The position numbers and the translations under genes were made by a program. A model generated the notes under the pieces. That model did not search any database, was not told where the DNA came from, and worked only from the letters and a program-made list of their open reading frames with translations. DNA of 44,703 nt from Promethearchaeota archaeon. GTDB lineage: Archaea > Asgardarchaeota > Lokiarchaeia > Sigynarchaeales > SOKP01. Location: the NCBI GenBank assembly GCA_014730295.1, contig WJIN01000200.1:1-44703 (forward strand). Direction: 5' to 3'. Each line of letters begins with the position of its first letter. Within the stretch, counting starts at the first letter, position 1. This document shows, piece after piece, positions 1-7,306 of this stretch.

Positions 1-339
1 ATATAATAGTAATAATAGAAGAAGTAAGATAAAACCGCAGCGATATCAGTTGAGTCCAAATAAATTTTTGAAAATGACTCACTCTAAATATGCTGCTGCA
101 TGTAGTACCACCTAATACCGATTCACGAACGTGTTGAGGTCCACAGAGATGTGCACTCTTAAAAATGCATACTTTCCATAATATTATTTGTAAGAATTAT
201 CTATCCCCTATTTTTACGATTTTTAACTGTTGATAATTGTAATTATTGGATATTATTTAAAAGGATTTAAGCATAAAATCCTTATAATTTCAATTCTCAA
301 GCTATTTCTACTGATTATTGTGTAAATAGGGATAAAAGA
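1..339. other. Non-coding leader region with no recognised gene
   Basis: No open frame of useful length on either strand. Positions about 88-160 are richer in GC than the flanks and contain short palindromes (CACGAACGTG near 125, GTGCAC near 151), so a small RNA or the tail of an upstream element is possible but not shown. The stretch TTATTTAAAAGG near 252-263 resembles an archaeal TATA element and could drive the gene starting at 340. Confidence 0.4.
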
Positions 340-1416
340 ATGTCGAATACTGAAAAGAAAATATTAGTAACTGGCGGAACTGGATTTATCGGAACCCAAC
401 TCGTTAAGAACTTATATGATTTAGGATATGACCTACGACTATTTGTTCGTGAAACGAGTGACGTGTCGTCGTTTAAGGACATGAAAAAGTTGGAGTATTA
501 TGTTGGTGATATTACCAATCCGGATGATATTGATCAAGCTACCGATGATATTGACGTTATTTTCCATTTGGCAGCTTACGTTTCGATATGGGCTAAAGAT
601 AGATCTGTATATGATGAAATTAATGTGGAAGCTACTAAAAATATCGCAGATATGGCTATAAAGAAAAATATTCGATTTTTATATGTAAGTTCATTCACCG
701 CATTAGGCCCTACTCCTGAAGAACCCATTAATGAGTCCTATGAAAAAGCAGACCAATTCTGTATGGATTATGAACGCACAAAATATGAAGCCAAAAAGCT
801 TATCGAAGAGTATTTTGAAAAAGGGTTAAACGGTGTTATGTTTTATCCAGGTATAGTGTATGGTCCAGGTGATTTTAATATTTTTGGGGAAATGCTTTAT
901 GATATTGTGCGAGGGAAATTTATGGGTTGTCCTGGCGATGGAAACTCAATGGCGTGCTTTTCCTATGTAAATGACATTGTAGATGCTATGATCAATGCAC
1001 TTCAAAATGAAGAAATTAACCGTGAAGATTTCATTTTGGGCGGTGAAAATGTGAAATTCTATGATTATCTCTGTATGATTGCTGATCTTGCGGGTGAAAA
1101 AGAACCACGCAAGTTTCCGTTTTCGATGGCAAAATTTTATGCGTGGCTGTGTGAGCTAAAAGCAAAAATCACCAAAAAAATGCCTTATATCACAAGAGAA
1201 GCGCTTGAAAGCTTCGAATTACATCGGGCATACTCCTCGGAAAAAGCCAAAAAAAAATTAAATTACCAAATCACACCTCTAAAAGAGGGTTTAAAAGAAA
1301 CCGTTGCGTGGTATCAAGATTATATCGAGCAGAATAAAGATGGAAAAACTGGTAATAATACACAAACAGTAGAAGACTTGATTGAAGAATCTGAAGATCT
1401 GAAAGTAATTGCATAA
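340..1416 (+). CDS. NAD(P)-dependent epimerase/dehydratase (extended SDR)
   Basis: 358-aa extended short-chain dehydrogenase/reductase. The Rossmann motif TGGTGFIG is at residues 11-18, an acidic GDIT segment follows at about 56-59, the HLAAY strand end is near 76-80, and the catalytic Tyr144-x3-Lys148 pair (YERTK) follows a VSS serine at 116-118. The family covers sugar-nucleotide epimerases, 3-beta-hydroxysteroid dehydrogenases and dihydroflavonol reductases; the sequence alone does not pick one. A charged C-terminal tail follows the fold from about residue 325. It opens a plus-strand block with an FAD oxidoreductase, an Fe-S protein, an ALDH and SCP2-like domains, which favours a hydroxyl/keto conversion on a hydrophobic substrate over sugar-nucleotide work. 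That pathway role is inference. Confidence 0.88.
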   Translation: MSNTEKKILVTGGTGFIGTQLVKNLYDLGYDLRLFVRETSDVSSFKDMKKLEYYVGDITNPDDIDQATDDIDVIFHLAAYVSIWAKDRSVYDEINVEATKNIADMAIKKNIRFLYVSSFTALGPTPEEPINESYEKADQFCMDYERTKYEAKKLIEEYFEKGLNGVMFYPGIVYGPGDFNIFGEMLYDIVRGKFMGCPGDGNSMACFSYVNDIVDAMINALQNEEINREDFILGGENVKFYDYLCMIADLAGEKEPRKFPFSMAKFYAWLCELKAKITKKMPYITREALESFELHRAYSSEKAKKKLNYQITPLKEGLKETVAWYQDYIEQNKDGKTGNNTQTVEDLIEESEDLKVIA

Positions 1417-1529
1417 ATAAAATATTATTGAAAATCATCAAAATCACATTTGAATAGAGAAAATATTGGTGTATTCACATTACAATTTACGAATTAAATG
1501 AAGATTTAGAATTAGAATTAAGCAAGATT

Positions 1530-2903
1530 GTGGGAAAGCAAAATGTCTCATCAGAGGAGTTTATACTTATCTCTTATTCTGAGGATGCATCTCCGTATGA
1601 AGGAACTCTGCCTCAAGTAGTTATACGACCCCAATCAACCCATGAAGTTTCTGAAATTATGAATCTGGCTACTGAATTAAAAATTCCCGTAATACCCGTA
1701 GGGGGAAGGAGTTCCATTAACGGCTCCACAATTCCTCGAGTACCTAATGCTATTATGATAGATCTCACGGGAATGACGGATATCATCGAAATAAATGAAG
1801 ATACGATGACAGTAACCGTCCAGACGGGAATTACTTGGTCGGGATTAATCCATCATCTTAAAGGGAAAGGATTTAAATTAGGCTTTCGAGGACCATACGG
1901 TGGAAATGCAGGCACCGTTGGAGGCTCTCTCAGCGCAAATAGCATCGGTTGTGGTGCTTCTGCTCACGGTGGAGCATGTGATAATGTTATAGGGTTGGAA
2001 GTAGTTCTTAGTTCCGGGGAAATTCTTAAAACGGGTTCAGGATGGAGAAATAAATCTATTGATATGGATGGCACCTTTGCCCGATATTGTACTTTCAATG
2101 ATATGACAGGGGTATTTCTCGGTGATCATGGGACGCTCGGAATTAAAACCGCAGCCACCTTAAAAATATTTCCGTTACCGAAAGGTGAGGCATATTCTGA
2201 TTTTGGATTTTCAAGCATCGAAAAAGCATCCAAAGCATTCCATGAAATTCAAAAATCACATTTAGTAGAAGAGGCTGTGATGCTTGGGGATAGGAACTCT
2301 ATAGATCTATTAGCTTCAAGCTACCTCTCAACCTTTGAAAATACGGAATGTATTTTAGCGATTATTATAGAAGAGGCTGACGAGAAGCTTGCCCAACATA
2401 AAAAGGAACTATGCGAAAAAATAGTACGCAAACACGGGGGTAAATCGATTGGGATGTTTTTATCTAAGGCACATTGGCTAAATATGTTTAATCTTGTACA
2501 ATCTCTCTTCGAAGAGGGTTTTTGGTATAATACATGTCATATTCGACCTATTTCAACATTACCTCATTTGATTGACAAGTTCCATCAACTTGCGGATAAA
2601 TATAAACTAAAAGAAAATGGATTTAATTGGATCATTTCTGCCTTAGGAGTTGATCATTGCTTTACGTCTGGATGGATTACTATATATATGAAGGATGATC
2701 TCAAAAAAGATATTATCTACGACGTATGGGACGAATTGAGAGAACTAGAAATGACACTTGATGGAGTGCCCTATTGGACGGGAAAACTCTGGGAACCATA
2801 TGCGCTTAAGCGCGTAAATCCTGCATTTTATAACATGCTTAAAAAATTGAAAAATGCGTTAGATCCATTGAATATAATTAATCCTAACACATTTGAACTA
2901 TAA
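1530..2903 (+). CDS. FAD-linked oxidoreductase, GlcD/D-lactate dehydrogenase type
   Basis: At least 457 aa. FAD_binding_4-type domain at about residues 25-210, with VIPVGGRSSINGS as the PP-loop-like segment and a glycine-rich GGNAGTVGGSLSANSIG stretch, then the FAD-oxidase C-terminal domain ending in LDPLNIINPNTFEL, a typical family ending. The family oxidises 2-hydroxy acids, or joins alkyl-glycerone phosphates in AGPS; the substrate cannot be read here. The first usable start is GTG at 1530, but the frame is open back to the stop at 1455-1457 and encodes a plausible N-terminal helix (ELNEDLELELSKIVG) that relatives normally have, so the true start may be a rare codon upstream. The Fe-S protein begins 12 bases downstream, the classic dehydrogenase/electron-carrier pairing. 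Confidence 0.85.
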   Translation: MGKQNVSSEEFILISYSEDASPYEGTLPQVVIRPQSTHEVSEIMNLATELKIPVIPVGGRSSINGSTIPRVPNAIMIDLTGMTDIIEINEDTMTVTVQTGITWSGLIHHLKGKGFKLGFRGPYGGNAGTVGGSLSANSIGCGASAHGGACDNVIGLEVVLSSGEILKTGSGWRNKSIDMDGTFARYCTFNDMTGVFLGDHGTLGIKTAATLKIFPLPKGEAYSDFGFSSIEKASKAFHEIQKSHLVEEAVMLGDRNSIDLLASSYLSTFENTECILAIIIEEADEKLAQHKKELCEKIVRKHGGKSIGMFLSKAHWLNMFNLVQSLFEEGFWYNTCHIRPISTLPHLIDKFHQLADKYKLKENGFNWIISALGVDHCFTSGWITIYMKDDLKKDIIYDVWDELRELEMTLDGVPYWTGKLWEPYALKRVNPAFYNMLKKLKNALDPLNIINPNTFEL

Positions 2904-2915
2904 TTGGTGAGAATT

Positions 2916-4556
2916 ATGGTAAATTTTTCAGAATTAAGAAAACATACAGAATTAATCCAAATTTGCGGTAAATGTGGTGATTGCGGAACCACGGGTACCC
3001 AAATATCCACAGCTAAACGACATGTAAGTGAGCCTTGTCCGATTAAGAATGTCCTTGGTTTCGAAGCATATGATGCGAGAGGACGTATTCTCATAATGAA
3101 GCGTTTATTAGAAAATAATTTTAAGATTACTAATAAATTCTTAGAATGGGCCTATACTTGTACAGAATGTGGGAGCTGTCGGGAAACATGTTTAGCAATC
3201 GAAGGTGGGATAGACACACCTTTATTAATGGAAGCTTTACGCCACGACTTAGTAGAAAACAATTATACAATTGAGAAGCATGAAAACATACTACAGAGTA
3301 TTATAAAAAATCAAAACCCATACAATGAACCCAAAGCTACTCGATTTGACTTTCTCAATGGTGCGTTGGATTCCACAGAAGGTGATTATATCCTTTATCT
3401 TGGATGTACCTCATCGTATCGGCAACAAGGAATTGCACTTGCGGCTGTGGAATTATTAAAAAACTTGGATATTAATTTTGTTATTTTAAAGGATGAACCT
3501 TGTTGCGGTTCTATATTAAAGCGTTATGGTTATGAAAAAGAGTTTGAAGAACTTGGGACAGCAAATCTTCAACAGCTCAAGGATAAAGATATTAAAAAGA
3601 TTATCTTTCCATGTTCTGGATGTTATCGAACATTTAAACTGGACTATCAAGATTTTAACAACACGGATCTTGAATTTTATCATCTTACTGAATTTTTAGA
3701 AGATTATTTGAAAGAACATCCTTATGCGTTTAAACTACAAAATCATAGAAAAATCGCTTTTCACGATCCTTGTCATCTTGGCAGACATGCTGGCGTGTAT
3801 GAAGCTCCAAGAACCTTATTACGCCTCATAGATAATTCGACTTTCATTGAACTCGATGCCTTGAGAAATTATAGCCATTGTTGCGGTGCGGGTGGTGGAG
3901 TTAAATCTTCCAATCCGGAATTAGCTGTCCAAGTAGCGCAAAATCGCAATAAAGAAGCTTTAGATAAATCTATAGATATCTTGGTATCAGCATGTCCTTT
4001 CTGTGAGAGAAATTTGAAGGATGGGGTTCCAGAAAGTGTTAACGGATTTGAAATTGTTGATATTACTGAGTTACTAATTAATGCATTCCAAAAAGAACTC
4101 TCGAGTGAAGTATTAGATAAAACGGGTGTACAATCAGAATTGGTTCAAAACTATATGGAATATTTGGGTGAATATCCCGAGATTTTTTCAGATTTGATTG
4201 AAGGATCCGATATGAACTTTGCGGTCTATGATTCATTTGACGATTTTGATGAGGAGAATCCCATGGATGTCTTTCATGTCCTGCGCAAGAACGAGGGTAT
4301 TGAAATCATTGCGGGAAAAGCGGATGATGCGGATTTAGAATTGGCACTTTCTAAAGAAGCTGTCAACCAATTGATTCAAACAGATAATAAGAGCGCTTAT
4401 GCGAACTTATTTGGTGAATTTTACAATGAACCAGAAATGGATGGCGGATGGATAGATTTCCTCTTACATAAGAGAACAAAGACCCTTATTGATATGGGTT
4501 ATGGGAAATTTGCCGAATCTGCGGGAATTCTGGAAGATGAAGAAGATGCCTTATAA
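2916..4556 (+). CDS. HdrD/GlcF-type Fe-S oxidoreductase fused to an SCP2-like domain
   Basis: 546 aa from ATG 2916; a TTG at 2904 is possible, but GGTGAG just upstream favours the ATG. Residues about 17-45 carry a C-x2-C-x2-C...CP [4Fe-4S] motif (CGKCGDC, then EPCP) and about 86-96 a second one (CTECGSCRETC). Two CCG cysteine domains follow, with CCGSILKRYG plus CSGC and CCGAGGG plus CPFC, as in HdrD/HdrB and GlcF/LldE. This should be the electron-accepting partner of the FAD protein upstream. The last ~150 residues are not part of that family: DLELALSKEAVNQLI ... GWIDFLLHKRTKTLIDMGY resembles the SCP2-like protein at 6116-6523. The fusion suggests a hydrophobic ligand or substrate-delivery role. 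Confidence 0.87.
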   Translation: MVNFSELRKHTELIQICGKCGDCGTTGTQISTAKRHVSEPCPIKNVLGFEAYDARGRILIMKRLLENNFKITNKFLEWAYTCTECGSCRETCLAIEGGIDTPLLMEALRHDLVENNYTIEKHENILQSIIKNQNPYNEPKATRFDFLNGALDSTEGDYILYLGCTSSYRQQGIALAAVELLKNLDINFVILKDEPCCGSILKRYGYEKEFEELGTANLQQLKDKDIKKIIFPCSGCYRTFKLDYQDFNNTDLEFYHLTEFLEDYLKEHPYAFKLQNHRKIAFHDPCHLGRHAGVYEAPRTLLRLIDNSTFIELDALRNYSHCCGAGGGVKSSNPELAVQVAQNRNKEALDKSIDILVSACPFCERNLKDGVPESVNGFEIVDITELLINAFQKELSSEVLDKTGVQSELVQNYMEYLGEYPEIFSDLIEGSDMNFAVYDSFDDFDEENPMDVFHVLRKNEGIEIIAGKADDADLELALSKEAVNQLIQTDNKSAYANLFGEFYNEPEMDGGWIDFLLHKRTKTLIDMGYGKFAESAGILEDEEDAL

Positions 4557-4566
4557 TTTTTTTTTA
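4554..4566 (+). terminator. Oligo-T tract after the Fe-S gene
   Basis: A run of nine T follows the stop codon of the Fe-S protein directly. T-tracts of this kind terminate archaeal transcription. If used here, the aldehyde dehydrogenase starting at 4611 would need its own promoter within the 54-base gap or depend on read-through. Confidence 0.35.
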
Positions 4567-4610
4567 ACCTAATTTATGAATTTTTAATATTTAATTAAGA
4601 GTAGATAATC

Positions 4611-6104
4611 ATGTCAAAAAGTCAAGAGTTGGAAATCAAAAATAAATATACAGGGGAAATAATTGACAGAATACCTTCTGATACCCCTGAAACTCTACGA
4701 TCGAAAATAAAGACGATCCATCGAAATCAAGATAAGATAAAAGAGATGGATTTCCATGAGCGAGCCAAAATATTATCAAAATTTGCTACTCGACTACGAT
4801 TTAAAAAAAAGGAGCTCAAAGACCTCATCGTTGCTGAAGGAGGGCTTCCAATCAAATATTCCGATTGGGAAATTGCGATAGTATCAAATGGTTTCAAATT
4901 TTGCGAATGGTACTATCAATTTATCGAAGAAAAAACGCTCACCAGCATCGAGGGAGAGGATTTTGTCAAGATTCGACATATTCCACAGGGTATTGCAGCA
5001 TGCGTGGCTCCTAGAAACACCCCCTTAAGTTTACCGCTATATCAATTGGGGGCCAATTATTTAGTAGGAAATGGAGCAATAGTAAAACCTTCTACAGCTT
5101 GTCCTTTAACAATGTTAGAAGCATATAATATGATGGAGGATGCCGAAGTACCGGGTATTGATGCCTTAAATATTGCGATTGCTCCAGGACGATGGGCGGT
5201 GGATGAATTTATTAAAAATGATCTAATCAAAGTGTTCCTTTCGATAAGCTCCTCCCATACCGCTAAAGATATTTTAGTGAGCTATGCAAAAATGCTTAAG
5301 AAATCAGTGGATAAATCTATGGGTGTGCCCATGTACACAATGCCCTTTAAGAAATTTGTATTTGAATGCGCTGGAAATGACGCGGGTATTATTATGGATG
5401 ACGTAAACATCGAGCAAGTCGCGAAATGGAATGCTGATGCAAGTTACACGAATTCTGGACAACAATGCTTCTCTATGAAACGAATAATCGTACATAAGGA
5501 CATTTATGATGATTATATTGAGTGTTTAGTTAAAGAAATGGAAAAATTGAAGTATGGTGACCCAACTGATCCAACGGTAGATATTGGTCCACTGGGAAGC
5601 AGAAAAATTTTGATGATGATGGAAGTGATGGTTGCTGATGCGAAAAAATATGATGCAAAGATATATACCGGTGCAGAAAAAATAGATACAGGAGAAGATT
5701 ATGGTCTTTTTTATAAACCAACTTTAGTGGAAATTAAACCCGAGTTATGCGAGGATTTAAGCAAAGCACCTTTCTTGTGGAGAGAAGAAGCATTTGGACC
5801 AGTTCGTTCGGTAACAAAGGCGGATGATATGGATGATGCAATCAGGCTGGCAAACGCCAGTAATTATGGGATGAGAGCTGCGGTATATTGCGCCGATTTA
5901 GATAAAAATGAAGAGTTTAAAAGAAGATTAGAAGCCGCAAATATTTATATTAATGCAAAACCCATGTTAACGGATATAACGGTAGCCTTAGGAGGTATTA
6001 AAGACAGTGCTTACCCTCCAGGAGCTAAATATTATCCCCAAGAGCTAGTCTATCAGAAATATTTGAATGATCAAACTCCCGTAAATTTGGACAAAATCAA
6101 ATAA
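4611..6104 (+). CDS. Aldehyde dehydrogenase family protein
   Basis: 497 aa, full ALDH length. Key residues are present: oxyanion Asn136 in PRNTP, NAD-binding Lys159 in VKPS, general-base Glu252 in FECAGND (usually ELGG, so the loop is divergent), nucleophile Cys286 in NSGQQC, and the EEAFGPV motif at about 393-399. The enzyme should oxidise an aldehyde to the acid, or to a thioester in some subfamilies, with NAD(P). It lies 54 bases after the Fe-S/SCP2 gene and 11 bases before a free SCP2-like gene, so it probably works on the product of the upstream dehydrogenases. The substrate is unknown. Confidence 0.9.
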   Translation: MSKSQELEIKNKYTGEIIDRIPSDTPETLRSKIKTIHRNQDKIKEMDFHERAKILSKFATRLRFKKKELKDLIVAEGGLPIKYSDWEIAIVSNGFKFCEWYYQFIEEKTLTSIEGEDFVKIRHIPQGIAACVAPRNTPLSLPLYQLGANYLVGNGAIVKPSTACPLTMLEAYNMMEDAEVPGIDALNIAIAPGRWAVDEFIKNDLIKVFLSISSSHTAKDILVSYAKMLKKSVDKSMGVPMYTMPFKKFVFECAGNDAGIIMDDVNIEQVAKWNADASYTNSGQQCFSMKRIIVHKDIYDDYIECLVKEMEKLKYGDPTDPTVDIGPLGSRKILMMMEVMVADAKKYDAKIYTGAEKIDTGEDYGLFYKPTLVEIKPELCEDLSKAPFLWREEAFGPVRSVTKADDMDDAIRLANASNYGMRAAVYCADLDKNEEFKRRLEAANIYINAKPMLTDITVALGGIKDSAYPPGAKYYPQELVYQKYLNDQTPVNLDKIK

Positions 6105-6115
6105 AACTGCCAAAA

Positions 6116-6523
6116 ATGGAACCAGAAAAACTATACAAAGAACTTGCAGAGTATTTTCCAAATACCTTAGATTTAATGAGGCATTTAGATGTGAGAGCAT
6201 GTTGGGAATATTTCATTTTCGAAAATTCCATTGAAGAAGGCAAGCAGAAATTGCATTATTTTCTATTCAAGGATTCAGAGGATTCTTTAAAAATGACAAA
6301 AGACGATCCAGGAATAGAGCCCGATCTAATACTATATTTTACCGAAAGAGCAATATTGGATTTGATTAAAGGTTCTCCAGAAGCGGATGAATATTATTCA
6401 CGTTATAAATATCTTATGGAAAATCCTAAGCCGGGAATTCAAATAGATAACAAGATTGATAAAGCTCGTTTAAAACTCTGGAAATTAGGCTATAAAAAAT
6501 GGCAGAGCGATTTTAATTTTTAA
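6116..6523 (+). CDS. Small SCP2-like (sterol-carrier-type) protein
   Basis: 135 aa, 11 bases after the ALDH. The C-terminal half (PDLILYFTERAILDLI, then GIQIDNKIDKARLKLWKLGYKKW) has the strand-helix pattern of the SCP2 hydrophobic-ligand fold. It aligns by eye with the C-terminal extension of the Fe-S protein at 2916-4556: DL-x-L, LI, Y, GW/GI-x-ID and L-x3-GY are shared. SCP2 proteins bind lipids or acyl-CoAs and present them to enzymes. That role here is inferred from a weak, eye-level match and the gene's position in an oxidoreductase block. Confidence 0.6.
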   Translation: MEPEKLYKELAEYFPNTLDLMRHLDVRACWEYFIFENSIEEGKQKLHYFLFKDSEDSLKMTKDDPGIEPDLILYFTERAILDLIKGSPEADEYYSRYKYLMENPKPGIQIDNKIDKARLKLWKLGYKKWQSDFNF

Positions 6524-6704
6524 AATTTTTACTTCCTCCTTTTTCTAAGGTCATTAATTAATTCTAAATTGAAATTTCTAATCTAAGAAGCCAAAATCGT
6601 CAATATCGATGATTTCGGTTTTTCATCAAATTTTTATCCTTAAATTAATACATTAAAATAAAATTAAGATAAAGTCATTTAATTTAAGCACTTGGAGAGT
6701 AAAA

Positions 6705-7286
6705 ATGGATTTTTTTGATGATGATTATTTTGATGATTTTATTGATGAGATCAAACGGTTTTTCAATATGAACTCCGATCCCTTTGACAATTTTTTAATA
6801 GACTATTTTAATTCCCAAGATGAGGAAGATGAAAGGGATAAGAAAAAAAGTTTTGAAATCTCATATTTCTATGAAACTGGAATGGATAAACCAGATATTC
6901 GAGTAGAGGGGGATTTTAACAAGGATATAATGAAGGAATTTTTCGGACATTTCGCCTCTCCTTTTGAAGAACATAGAAAGGTCTTAGACGCAAAAAATAT
7001 CTCATTAGAACCAGATTTTACTCATAATTCAATTTTTTTTACAGAACCGACAAGTGAAGTAACTGAAAAAGAGGATGGGCTTGAAATATTATTAGAAGTG
7101 CCAGGAGTTATTTTTGGAGAACTTTCTGTGGAATTGGATGATATTGGGTCCACACTATTATTTAATGCTCAAAACGAAAATAGAAATTATTTTAAAGAAA
7201 TTCCCTTGCCTTATAATTGCAGATTGGACAATCTCAAAATGGAGTATAAGAACGGAATTGTGACTATACTCTTAGTGAAAAAATAG
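6705..7286 (+). CDS. Hsp20/alpha-crystallin-like small heat-shock protein
   Basis: 193 aa. The C-terminal ~90 residues look like an alpha-crystallin domain: TEKEDGLEILLEVPGV, ELSVELDD, then FKEIPLPYNCRLDNLKMEYKNGIVTILL, matching the family's final strands (the ...NGVL.I motif). It ends straight after the domain (VKK), so the I-x-I oligomerisation tail is missing. The first ~50 residues are an extreme Asp/Phe-rich segment (FFDDDYFDDFIDEIKRFF) that may bind clients or form an amphipathic peptide. ATP-independent holdase activity is the family role. The gene is monocistronic and convergent with the ThDP enzyme. Confidence 0.72.
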   Translation: MDFFDDDYFDDFIDEIKRFFNMNSDPFDNFLIDYFNSQDEEDERDKKKSFEISYFYETGMDKPDIRVEGDFNKDIMKEFFGHFASPFEEHRKVLDAKNISLEPDFTHNSIFFTEPTSEVTEKEDGLEILLEVPGVIFGELSVELDDIGSTLLFNAQNENRNYFKEIPLPYNCRLDNLKMEYKNGIVTILLVKK

Positions 7287-7306
7287 ATAAAATTAGAATG
7301 TCATTT

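Noticed and set aside
88..160. Possible small RNA in the GC-richer part of the leading region
   Set aside because: Only short palindromes are visible; no C/D or H/ACA box set and no tRNA fold could be drawn.
6580..6635. Hairpin around CCAAAATCG ... CGATGATTTCGG upstream of the Hsp20-like gene
   Set aside because: One mismatch and no oligo-T or switch features; possible heat-shock leader but not supported.
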